In this document: piece by piece, positions 23,433 through 36,600 of the stretch
Layout of the letters: each line of letters opens with the position of its first letter
Position numbering within the stretch: position 1 is the first letter of the stretch
Source: Balanoglossus misakiensis
Lineage: Eukaryota > Hemichordata
Direction of reading: 5' to 3'
Assembly (NCBI GenBank): GCA_040954595.2
Contig: CM082593.2
Span: 11,532,001-11,596,000, forward strand
DNA length: 64,000 bases
Position numbers and translations under genes: made by a program
The notes under the pieces: model-generated
What the model was told of the DNA's origin: nothing
The model's database searches: none
The model's input: the letters and a program-made list of their open reading frames with translations, nothing else

Positions 23433-24560
23433 TAATCCAAACCTAAAAAGTTGTCAAAAATTTGCTTCGCAAAAAGAAAAATCACAATAGTTGCTTTGTC
23501 TTTGGGTTGAATATTTTCAAAATTGCCGAAGAAAATAATTTAAAAATCATATAATTAAATAATCAAAAATTAATTTTACTCCTATTTGCACTTCCCGTAA
23601 AGAGCAGTGTCTAAGCTTTCTAAAAATATAAGGTTTATGTACTTTGAAGCTAGCTTTATTGTTGTAGGAGAGGATATAGTACCCCCTACCCCAAGACCAT
23701 GCGTAATCCCATAGGATACATGCATTTCAAAGTTGTCTCTAAAGAAGTATTGTATTGTTATATAACTAATGTTAACATTTGTTTTCTTGTTTAATAAATA
23801 GAAGTCAATAATCCAAACCCCCAAAAGATGTCAAAAATTTGCTTCACAAAAAGAAAATCACAATTGTTGCGTTGTCTTTGGGGTGAATATTTTCAAAATT
23901 GCCGAAAAAATTAATTTAAAAATCTTATAATTAAATATTCATAATTTTTTTATAATTAAGTTTGTGCTTCCCGTAAAGAGCAGTGTCTAAGCTTTCTAAA
24001 AATATAAGGTTTATGTAATTTTTTGCTAGTTTTATTTTTTTAGGAGAGGATATAGTACCCCCTACGCCAAGACCATGCGTAATCCCATAGGATACATGCA
24101 TTTCAAAGTTGTCTCTAAAGAAGTATTGTATTGTTAAATAACTAATGTTAACATTTGTTTTCTTGTTTAATATATAGAATTAAATAATCCAAACCTAAAA
24201 AGTAGTCAAAAATTTGCTTCACAAAAATAAAATCACAATTGTAACATTGTCTTTTGAGTGAAAACTTTCAAAATTGCCGAAAAAATTAATTTAAAAATCA
24301 TATAATTAAATATTCATAAATATTGTTTAATAAAGTTTGTGCTTCCCGTAAAGAGCAGTATCTAAGCTTTCTAAAAAATATAAGGTTTATGTAATTTCAT
24401 GGTAGTTTTATTTTTTTATGAGAGAATATAGTACCCCCTACCCCAACTCATTTTTCGCCATTTTGAGCGGCACATACCATTCAAAAACCACCCCGGAGGG
24501 GTAGTGCAACCCAAAATATTCAATGTTAACATTTTTTTTCTTGTTCAGCACGTTCTATAG
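23431..24560 (+). repeat. ~376-bp tandem repeat, three copies
   Basis: AATAATCCAAACC starts copies near 23431, 23807 and 24183. CTTCCCGTAAAGAGCAGT recurs at 23591, 23967 and 24342, a spacing of 375-376 bp. It is AT-rich and carries no open frame of note. Copies share ATAGTACCCCCTACCCCAAG-type segments. The third copy diverges after 24440. Confidence 0.9.
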
Positions 24561-24633
24561 AACAAAAAAATACCCAAGTGGTAGGTTTATGGGGGGGTGG
24601 TGGTGCTCGGTGGACCCCTCCAGCCCACGGACT

Positions 24634-27600
24634 ATCTGCATTTTTGGAGTGGTCGAAAGTTTTAACATACAATCAACATGTCATATATGATCAGGGCACC
24701 AAATTCGAAGAACAAAGATTTTTTTAGTTTTTTTTTTCTAAAAATGACATTTTCAAGGAAAATTTGGTAAAACGCAATTTTGTCTGCAGTGAGGCAAATT
24801 AGACGGTCTTTTGTGGAATTTGTATCGATATATATATATACGAAGAGCATTCTATACTCCATCAGATTTCCGAAAATGTAGAAAACAGGTATTTTTTGTA
24901 ATTTTCAAAAATTTACAATTTCGACCAAATTGTTATTTTCGTGTTGAATGCCGCCAGTGTCACTGCTTTTAAAAGTCATAAAAACTTTTAACATACAAGC
25001 AATTGTTTATATATGATCAGGTCACCGAATTAAAAAATAAAGAATGTTTTGACTAAAAATCAGCTCATTCAGAGTGCATTTTTTATAATCAGCACTATTT
25101 TTACATATAATGGAAATTTCCTACATCATCAGATATCCAAATATGAAAAAATGATTTAGATATTAGATGATTGTCCAAAATTAGCTGATATCTAATAAAT
25201 GTAGTATTGAACCGTTCCGTTCCCCCCCCCCCCCTTACATTATATGCGTTACGCCGATGTCAGCTTACCCGGCAGTACTGCAGGCCGTGCCCCCAACTAA
25301 CGTCGGTGTTTGAAACGTCCTGGTTAAATTCGGGCTTCCTCTATAAATTGACAGGCAATAATGCAGTCCTACCCGAACAAATGTCGAGTGTTGACCCGCT
25401 GTGACTTTCCCTCTTCGGTTTGCGCGACTTAGCCAATGTCTTTGTACTAGAGTGTCGGGTCTTTTGCAGAGCCAGGCCGAAGGAAATCCGACTTGATCAC
25501 CGTTGCTAACGAACGCTAGTGTCTGTCATGGTGTGCCGGGGTTTTAGTCGAGCCAGGCCGTAGGAGATCTGACTTGATCATCGTGGTCAATGTACGCGTG
25601 TTTCCGCTCTAAAGTGCCGGGGCTTCAGCTAAACCAGGCCGTAGGAAATCCGACGTAATCACCGTTGATAACTTACGCCTGTCTGTGTCATATAGAGCCG
25701 GTGCACCAGCCGAGTCACGCCGTAGGAAATCTGACTTGATCTACGTGGTCAATGTACGCCTGTTTCTGCTCTAGAGTGCCGGGGCTTCAGCTGAGCCAGG
25801 CCGTAGGAAACCCGACGTGATTACCGTTGTTAACTTACGCCAGTCTGTGTCCTATATATAGTGCCGGGGCATCAGCCGTGCCAGGCCGAAGGAAATGTGA
25901 GTAGATCAACGTGGTCTCTGTACGCGTGTTTCTGCTCTAGAGTGCCGGGGCTTCAGCTGAGCCAGGCCGTAGGAAACCCGACGTGATTACCGTTGTTAAC
26001 TTACGCCAGTCTGTGTCCTATATATAGTGCCGGGGCATCAGCCGTGCCAGGCCGAAGGAAATGTGAGTAGATCAACGTGGTCTCTGTACGCGTGTTTCTG
26101 CTCTAGAGTGTCAGGGTTTTAGCCGACTTATGCTGTAAGAAATCTGAGTTGATGAATGGGAATTCAATGTTAGAAAACCCGTGTGGAAAGTATCTCTACC
26201 CGTTTGAAACTAAGAAAAGAATTTATTCTTATTTATTTTGTAAAAAAGACAATTTTTCGAAAAAAAGTCGAAAATGGTAATTTTGTCTTGGGTGATTCAA
26301 ATTATACCGCCTTTTCTGGAATTTGCAGCACTTTTTACAAGAGAACGACACTTCATGCTCCATAATATTTCCGAAAATGAAGAAAAGAGTTAATTTTTTA
26401 TGATTTTTTCAAAATTTACCATTTTTGTCAAAATATGGCCAAAATGGCTATTTTTTCTTGAATTCCGTCAATATCTCTGCATTTTTGGAGTGGTCGAAAG
26501 TTTTAACATACAATCAACATGTCATATATGATCAGGGCACCAAATTCGAAGAACAAAGGTTTTTTTCTTTTTTTTTCTTCTAAAAATGACATTTTCAAGG
26601 AAAATTTGGTAAAACGCAATTTTGTCTGCAGTGAGCCAAATTAGACGGTCTTTTGTGGAATTTGTATCGATATATACATACGAAGAGCATTCTATACTCC
26701 ATCAAATTTCCGAAAATGTAGAAAACAGGTATTTTTTGTAATTTTCAAAAATTTACCATTTTGACCAAATTGTGGCTAAAATTGTTATTTTCGTGTTGAA
26801 TGCCGCCAGTGTCACTGCATTTAAAAGTCATAAAAACTTTAAACATACAAGCTATTGTTTATATATGATCAGGTCACCGAATTAAAAAAAATAAAGAATG
26901 CTTTGCCTAAAAGTGACCTTTTTGGTGCAAAAACGAATAAAACGCAATTTTGTATTAAATTAGAGTGCATTTTTTATAATCAGCACCATTTTTACATATA
27001 ATGGAAATTTCATACATCATTAGATATCCAAATATGAAAAAATGATTTAGATTTTAGATGATTGTCCAAAATTAGCTGATAACAGATAAATGTAGTATTA
27101 AACCGTTCTGTTCCCCCCCCCCCCTACATTACATGCGGTACGCCGATGTCAGCTTACCCGGCAGTACTGCAGGCCGTGCCCCCAACTAACGTCGGTGTTT
27201 GAAGCGCCCTGGTTAAATTCGGGCTTTCTCTATAAATTGACAGGCAATAATGCAGTCCTACCAGAACAAATGTCGAGTGTTGACCCGCTGTGACTTTCCC
27301 TCTTCGGTTTGCCCGACTTAGCCAATGTCTTTGTACTAGAGTGTCGGGTCTTTTGCAGAGCCAGGCCGAAGGAAATCCGACTTGATCACCGTTGCTAACG
27401 AACGCTAGTGTCTGTCATGGTGTGCCGGGGTTTTAGTCGAGCCAGGCCGTAGGAGATCTGACTTGATCATCGTGGTCAATGTACGCGTGTTTCCACTCTA
27501 AAGTGCCGGGGCTTCAGCTAAACCAGGCCGTAGGAAATCCGACGTAATCACCGTTGATAACTTACGCCAGTCTATGTCATATAGAGCCGGTGCACCAGCC

Positions 27601-30600
27601 GAGTCACGCCGTAGGAAATCTGACTTGATCAACGTGGTTAATGTACGCGTGTTTCTGCTCTAGAGTGCCGGGGCTTCAGCTGAGCCAGGCCGTAGAAAAC
27701 CCATGCCGTAGAAAATCTGACTTGATCACCGTTGCTAACGTACGCTTGTGTCTGTCATATTTAGACGGAGATTTAGCCGAGTCAGGCCGTAGAAAAATCG
27801 ACTTGTCCAACGTTACCAGTGTGCAACTGTTTCTGCTCTAGAGTGTCAGGGTTTTAGCCGACTTATGCTGTAGGAAATCTGAGTTGATGAACGGGAATTC
27901 AATGTTAGAAAACCTGTGTGGAAAGTATCTCTACCCGTTTGAAACTAATAAAAGAATTTATTCTTATTTATTTTGTAAAAAAGACAATTTTTCGAAAAAA
28001 AGTCGAAAATGGTAATTTTGTCTTGGGTGATTCAAATTATACCACCTTTTCTGGAATTTGCAGCACTTTTTACAAGAGAACGACACTTCATGCTCCATAA
28101 TATTTCCGAAAATGAAGAAAAGAGTTAAATTTTTATGATTTTTTAAAAATTTACCATTTTTGTCAAAATATGGCCAAAATGGCTATTTTTTCTTGAATTC
28201 CGTCAATATCTCTGCATTTTTGGAGTGGTCGAAAGTTTAAACATACAATCAACATGTCATTATGATCGGGGCACCAAATTCGAAGAACAAAGGTTTTTTT
28301 ATTTTTTTTTTCTAAAAATGACATTTTCAAGGAAAATTTGGTAAAACGCAATTTTGTCTGCAGTGAGCCAAATTAGACGGTCTTTTGTGGAATTTGTATC
28401 GATATATACATACGAAGAGCATTCTATACTCGATCAGATTCCCGAAAATGTAGAAAACAGGTATTTTTTGTAATTTTCAAAAATTTTCCATTTTGACCAA
28501 ATTGTGCTAAAATTGTTATTTTCGTGTTGAATGCCGCCAGTGTCACTGCTTTTAAAAGTCATAAAAACTTTTAACATACAAGCAATTCTTTATATATGAT
28601 CAGGTCACCGAATTAAAAAAATAAAGAATGTTTTGCCTAAAAATGACCTTCTAGGTGCAAAAACGAATAAAACGTAATTTTGTATTAAATCAGCTCATTC
28701 AGAGTGCATTTTTTATAATCAGCACCATTTTTACATATAATGGAAATTTCATACATCATCAGAAATCCAAATATGAAACAATGATTTGGATTTTAGATGA
28801 TTGTCCAAAATTAGCTGATATCTAATAAATGTAGTATTGAACCGTTCTGTTTGCCCCCCCCCCCCCTACATTATATGCGGTATGCCGATGTCAGCTTACC
28901 CGGCAGTACTGCAGGCCGTGCCCCCAACTAACGTCGGTGTTTGGAACGCCCTGGTTAAATTCGGGCTTTCTCTATAAATTGACAGGCAATAATGCAGTCC
29001 TACCCGAACAAATGTCGAGTGTTGACCCGCTGTGACTTACCCTCTTCGGTTTGCCCGACTTAGCCAACGTCTTTGTACTAGAGTGTCGGGTCTTTTGCAG
29101 AGCCAGGCCGAAGGAAATCCGACTTGATCACCGTTGCTAACGAACGCTAGTGTCTGTCATGGTGTGCCGGGGTTTTAGTCGAGCCAGGCCGTAAGAGATC
29201 TGACTTGATCATCGTGGTCAATGTACGCGTGTTTCCGCTCTAAAGTGCCGGGGCTTCAGCTAAACCAGACCGTAGGAAATCCGACGTAATCACCGTTGAT
29301 AACTTACGCCAGTCTGTGTCATATAGAGCCGGTGCACCAGCCGAGTCACGCCGTAGGAAATCTGACTTGATCAACGTGGTCAATGTACGCCTGTTTCTGC
29401 CCTAGAGTGCCGGGGCTTCAGCTGAGCCAGGCCGTAGGAAACCCGACGTGATTACCGTTGTTAACTTACGCCAGTCTGTGTCCTATATATAGTGCCGGGG
29501 CATCAGCCGTGCCAGGCCGAAGGAAATGTGAGTAGATCAACGTGGTCTCTGTACGCGTGTTTCTGCTCTAGAGTGCCGGGGCTTTATCCAAGCCATGCCG
29601 TAAAAAATCTGTCTTGATCACCGTTGCTAACGTACGCTAGTGTCTGTCATATTGTGACGGAGATTTAGCCGAGCCAGGCCGTAGAAAAATCGACTCGTTC
29701 AACGTTACCAGTGTGCAACTGTTTCTGCTCTAGAGTGTCAGGGTTTTAGCCGACTTATGCTGTAGGAAATCTGAGTTGATGAACGGGAATTCAATGTTAG
29801 AAAACCCGAGTGGAAAGTATCTCTACCCGTTTGAAACTAAGAAAAGAATTTATTCTTATTTATTTTGTAAAAAAGACAATTTTTCCAAAAAAAGTCGAAA
29901 ATGGTAATTTTGTCTTGGGTGATTCAAATTATACCACCTTTTCTGGAATTTGCAGCACTTTTTACAAGAGAACGACACTTCATGCTCCATAATATTTCCG
30001 AAAATGAAGAAAAGAGTTAAATTTTTATGATTTTTTAAAAATTTACCATTTTTGTCAAAATATGGCCAAAATGGCTATTTTTTCTTGAATTCCGTCAATA
30101 TCTCTGCATTTTTGGAGTGGTCAAAAGTTTTAACATACAATCAACATGTCATATATGATCAGGGCACCAAATTCGAAGAACAAAGGTTTTTTTTTTTTTT
30201 TTTTTCTAAAAATGACATTTTCAAGAAAAATTTGGTAAAACGCAATTTTGTCTGCAGTGAGCCAAATTAGACGGTCTTTTGTGGAATTTGTATCGATATA
30301 TACATACGAAGAGCATTCTATACTCCATCAGATTTCCGAAAATGTAGAAAACAGGTATTTTTTGTAATTTTCAAAAATTTACCATTTTGACCAAATTGTG
30401 GCTAAAATTGTTATTTTCGTGTTGAATGCCGCCAGTGTCACTGCTTTTAAAAGTCATAAAAACTTTAAACATACAAGCAATTGTTTATATATGATCAGGT
30501 CACCGAATTAAAAAAATAAAGAATGCTTTGCCTAAAAATGACCTTTTTGGTGCAAAAACGAATAAAACGCAATTTTGTATTAAATTAGAGTGCATTTTTT

Positions 30601-33600
30601 ATAATCAGCACCATTTGTACATATAATGGAAATTTCATACATCATCAGATATCCAAATATGAAAAAATGATTTAGATTTTAGATGATTGTCCAAAATTAG
30701 CTGATAACAGATAAATGTAGTATTAAACCGTTCTGTCCCCCCCCCCCTACATTACATGCGGTACGCCGATGTCAGCTTACCCGGCAGTACTGCAGGCCGT
30801 GCCCCCAACTAACGTCGGTGTTTGAAACGCCCTGGTTAAATTCGAGCTTTCTCTATAAATTGACAGGCAATAATGCAGTCCTACCCGAACAAATGTCGAG
30901 TGTTGACCCGCTGTGACTTTCCCTCTTCGGGTTGCCCGACTTAGCCAACGTCTTTGTACTAGAGTGTCGGGTCTTTTGCAGAGCCAGGCCGAAGGAAATC
31001 CGACTTGATCACCGTTGCTAACGAACGCTAGTGTCTGTCATGGTGTGCCGGGGTTTTAGTCGAGCCAGGCCGTAGGAGATCTGACTTGATCATCGTGGTC
31101 AATGTACGCGTGTTTCCGCTCTAAAGTGCCGGGGCTTCAGCTAAACCAGGCCGTAGGAAATCCGACGTAATCACCGTTGATAACTTACGCCAGTCTGTGT
31201 CATATAGAGCCGGTGCACCAGCCGAGTCACGCCGTAGGAAATCTGACTTGATCAACGTGGTCAATGTATGCCTGTTTCTGCTCTAGAGTGTCGGGGCTTC
31301 AGCTGAGCCAGGCCGTAGGAAACCCGACGTGATTACCGTTGTTAACTTACGCCAGTCTGTGTCCTATATATAGTGCCGGGGCATCAGCCGTGCCAGGCCG
31401 AAGGAAATGTGAGTAGATCAACGTGGTCTCTGTACGCGTGTTTCTGCTCTATAGTGCCAGGGCTTTAGCCAAGCCATGCCGTAGGAAATCTGACTTGATC
31501 AACGTTGCTTACTAACGCTAGTGTGTGTCATAGTGTGCCGGGGTTTTAGTCGAGCCAAGCCGTAGGAGATCAGACTTGATCAACGTGCTCTCTGTACGCG
31601 TGTTTCTGCTTTAGAGTGCCGGGGCTTTATCCAAGCCATGCCGTAGAAAATCTGACTTCATCACCGTTGCTAACGTACGCTAGTGTCTGTCATATTGTGA
31701 CGGAGATTTAGCCGAGCCAGGCCGTAGAAAAATCGACTTGTTCAACGTTACCAGTGTGCAACTGTTTCTGCTCTAGAGTGTCAGGGTTTTAGCCGACTTA
31801 TGCTGTAGGAAACCTGAGTTGATGAACGGGAATTCAATGTTAGAAAACCCGTGTGGAAAGTATCTCTACCCGTTTGAAACTAAGAAAAGAATTTATTCTT
31901 ATTTATTTTGTAAAAAAGACAATTTTTCGAAAAAAAAGTCGAAAATGGTAATTTTGTCTTGGGTGATTCAAATTATACCGCCTTTTCTTGAATTTGCAGC
32001 ACTTTTTACAAGAGAACGACACTTCATGCTCCATAATATTTCCGAAAATGAAGAAAAGAGTTAATTTTTTATGATTTTTTAAAAATTTACCATTTTTGTC
32101 AAAATATGGCCAAAATTGCTATTTTTTCTTGAATTCCGTCAATATCTCTGCTTTTTTGGAGTGGTCGAAAGTTTTAACATACAATCAACATGTCATATAT
32201 GATCAGGGCACCAAATTCGAAGAACAAAGGTTTTTTTATTTTTTTTTTCTTCTAAAAATGACATTTTCAAGGAAAATTTGGTAAAACGCAATTTTGTCTG
32301 CAGTGAGCCAAATTAGACGGTCTTTTGTGGAATTTGTATCGATATATACATACGAAGAGCATTCTATACTCCATCAGATTTCCGAAAATGTAGAAAACAA
32401 GTATTTTTTGTAATTTTCAAAAATTTACCATTTTGACCAAATTGTGGCTAAAATTGTTATTTTCGTGTTGAATGCCGCCAGTGTCACTGCTTTTAAAAGT
32501 CATAAAAACTTTTAACATACAAGCAATAGTTTATATATGATCAGGTCATCGAATTAATAAAATAAAGAATGTTTTGCCTAAAAATGACCTTTTTGGTGCA
32601 AAAACGAATAAAACGTAATTTTGTATTAAATAAGAGTGCATTTTTTATAATCAGCACCATTTTTACATATAATGGAAATTTCATACATCATCATATATCC
32701 AAATATGAAAAAAAAATGATTTAGATTTTAGATGATTGTCCAAAATTAGCTGATATCTAATAAATGTAGTATTGAACCGTTCTGTCCCCCCCCCCACCTA
32801 CATTATATGCGGTACGCCGATGTCAGCTTACCCGGCAGTACTGCAGGCCGTGCCCCCTACTAACGTCGGTGTTTGAAACGCCCTGGTTAAATTCGGGCTT
32901 TCTCTATAAATTGACAGGCAATAATGCAGTCCTACCCGAACAAATGTCGAGTGTTGACCCGCTGTGACTTTCCCTCTTCGGTTTGCCCGACTTAGCCAAC
33001 GTCTTTGTACTAGAGTGTCGTGTCTTTTGCAGAGCCAGGCCGAAGGAAATCCGACTTGATCACTGTTGCTAACGAACGCTAGTGTCTGTCATGGTGTGCC
33101 GGGGTTTTAGTCGAGCCAGGCCGTTGGAGATCTGACTTGATCATCGTGGTCAATGTACGCGTGTTTCCGCTCTAAAGTGCCGGGGCTTCAGCTAAACCAG
33201 GCCGTAGGAAATCCGACGTAATCACCGTTGATAACTTACGCCAGTCTGTGTCATATAGAGCCGGTGCACCAGCCGAGTCACGCCGTAGGAAATCTGACTT
33301 GATCAACGTGGTCAATGTACGCCTGTTTCTGCTCTAGAGTGCCGGGGCTTCAGCTGAGCCAGGCCGTAGGAAACCCGACGTGATTACCGTTGTTAACTTA
33401 CGCCAGTCTGTGTCCTATATATAGCGCCGGGGCATCAGCCGTGCCAGGCCGAAGGAAATGTAAGTAAATCAACGTGGTCTCTGTACACGTGTTTCTGCTC
33501 TAGAGTGCCAGGGCTTTAGCCAAGCCATGCCGTGGGAAATCTGACTTGATCAACGTTGCTAACGAACGCTAGTGTCTGTCATAGTGTGCCGGGGTTTTAG

Positions 33601-36600
33601 TCGAGCCAAGCCGTAGGAGATCAGACTTGATCAACGTGGTCTCTGTACGCGTGTTTCTGCTCTAGAGTGCCGGGGCTTTATCCAAGCCATGCCGTAGAAA
33701 ATCTGACTTGATCACCGTTGCTAACGTACGCTAGTGTCTGTCATATTGTGACGGAGATTTAGCCGAGCCAGGCCGTAGAAAAATCGACTTATTCAACGTT
33801 ACCAGTGTGCAACTGTTTCTGCTCTAGAGTGTCAGGGTTTTCGCCGACTTATGCTGTAAGAAATCTGAGTTGATGAACGGGAATCCAATGTTAGAAAACC
33901 CGTGTGGAAAGTATCTCTACCCGTTTGAAACTAAGAAAAGAATTTATTCTTATTTTTTTTGTAAAAAAGACAATTTTTCGAAAAAAAGTCGAAAATGGTA
34001 AATTTGTCTTGGGTGATTCAAATTATACCGCCTTTTCTGGAATTTGCAGCACTTTTTACAAGAGAACGACACTTCATGCTCCATAATATTTCCGAAAATG
34101 AAGAAAAGAGTTAATTTTTTATGATTTTTTAAAAAATTACCATTTTTGTCAAAATATGGCCAAAATGGCTATTTTTTCTTGAATTCCGTCAATGTCTCTG
34201 CATTTTTGGAGTGGTCGAAAGTCTTAGCATACAATCAACATGTCATATATGATCAGGGCACCAAATTCGAAGAACAAAGGTTTTTTTAGTTTTTTTTCTA
34301 AAAATGACATTTTCAAGGAAAATTTGGTAAAACGCAATTTTGTCTGCCTTGACCCAAATTAGATAGTCTTTTGTGGAATTTGTATATATATATACATAAG
34401 AAGAGCATTCTATACTCCATCAGATTTCCGAAAATGTACAAAACATGTATTTTTTGTAATTTTCAAAAATTTACCATTTTGACCAAATTGTGGCTAAAAT
34501 TGTTATTTTCGTGTTGAATGCCGCCAGTGTCACTGCTTTTAAAAGTCATAAAAACTTTAAACATACAAGCTATTGTTTATATATGATCAGGTCACCGAAT
34601 TAAAAAAAATAAAGAATGCTTTGCCTAAAAGTGACCTTTTTGGTGCAAAAACGAATAAAACGCTATTTTCTATTAAATCAGCTCATTCAGAGTGCATTTT
34701 TTATAATCAGCACCATTTTTACATATAATGGAAATTTCATACATCATCAGATATCCAAATATGAAAAAATGATTTAGATTTTAGATGATTGTCCAAAATT
34801 AGCTGATATCTAATAAATGTAGTATTGAACCGTTCTGTCCCCCCCCCCCCTACATTATATGCGGTACGCCGATGTCAGCTTACCCGGCAGTACTGCAGGC
34901 CGTGCCCCCAACTAACGTCGGTGTTTGAAACGCCCTGGTTAAATTCGGGCTTTCTCTATAAATTGACAGGCAATAATGCAGTCCTACCCTAACAAATGTC
35001 GAGTGTTGACCCGCTGTGACTTTCCCTTTTCGGTTTGCCCGACTTAGCCAACGTCTTTGTACTAGTGTCGGGTCTTTTGCAGAGCCAGGCCGAAGGAAAT
35101 CCGACTTGATCACCGTTGCTAACGAACGCTAGTGTCTGTCATGGTGTGCCGGGGTTTTAGTCGAGCCAGGCCGTAGGAGATCTGACTTGATCATCGTGGT
35201 CAATGTACGCGTGTTTCCGCTCTAAAGCGCCAGGGCTTCAGCTAAACCAGGCCGTAGGAAATCCGGCGTAATCACCGTTGATAACTTACGCCAGTCTGTG
35301 TCATATAGAGCCGGTGCACCAGCCGAGTCACGCCGTAGGAAATCTGACTTGATCAACGTGGTCAATGTACGCCTGTTTCTGCTCTAGAGTGCCGGGGCTT
35401 CAGCTGAGCCAGGCCGTAGGAAACCCGACGTGATTACCGTTGTTAACTTACGCCAGTCTGTGTCCTATATATAGTGCCGGGGCATCAACCGTGCCAGGCC
35501 GAAGGAAATGTGAGTAGATCAACGTGGTCTCTGTACGCGTGTTTCTGCTCTAGAGTGCCAGGGCTTTAGCCAAGCCATGCCGTAGGAAATTTGACTTAAT
35601 CAACGTTGCTAACGAACGCTAGTGTCTGCTATAGTGTGCCGGGGTTTTAGTCGAGCCAAGCCGTAGGAGATCAAACTTGATTAACGTGGTCTCTGTACGC
35701 TTGTTTCTGCTCTAGAGTGCCGGGGCTTTATCCAAGCCATGCCGTAGGAAATCTGACATGATCAACGTTGCTAACGTACGCTAGTGTCTGTCATATTGTG
35801 ACGGAGATTTAGCCGAGCCAGGCCGTAGAAAAATCGACTTGTTCAACGTTACCAGTGTGCAACTGTTTCTGCTCTAGAGTGTCAGGGTTTTTGCCGACTT
35901 ATGCTGTATGAAATCTGAGTTGATGAACGGGAATTCAATGTTAGAAAACCCGTGTGGAAAGTATCTCTACCCGTTTGAAACTAAGAAAAGAATTTATTCT
36001 TATTTATTTTGTAAAAAAGACAATTTTTCGAAAAAAAAGTCGAAAATGGTAATTTTGTCTTGGGTGATTCAAATTATACCGCCTTTTCTGGAATTTGCAG
36101 CACTTTTTACAAGAGAACGACACTTCATGCTCCATAATATTTCCGAAAATGAAGAAAAGAGTTTATTTTTTATGATTTTTTAAAAATTTACCATTTTTGA
36201 CAAAATATGGCCAAAATGGCTATTTTTTCTTGAATTCCGTCAATATCTCTGCATTTTTGGAGTGGTCGAAAGTTTTAACATACAATCAACATGTCATATA
36301 TGATCAGGGCACCAAATTCGAAGAACAAAGGTTTTTTTATTTTTTTTTCTAAAAATGACATTTTCAAGGAAAATTTGGTAAAACGCAATTTTGTCTGCAG
36401 TGAGCAAATTAGACGGTCTTTTGTTGAATTTGTATCGATATATACATACGAAGAGCATTCTATACTCCATCAGATTTCCGAAAATGTAGAAAACAGGTAT
36501 TTTTTGTAATTTTCAAAAATTTACCATTTTGACCAAATTATGGCTAAAATTGTTATTTTCGTGTTGAATGCCGCCAGTGTCACTGCTTTTAAAAGTCATA

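Noticed and set aside
26183-26365. A ~60-aa open frame repeated in many satellite units (also near 27918, 29810, 33904, 37676 and 55849)
   Set aside because: It appears only because the DNA is repeated. Homopolymer changes break or shift it between copies, no start context or conserved domain is visible, and translation is low-complexity.
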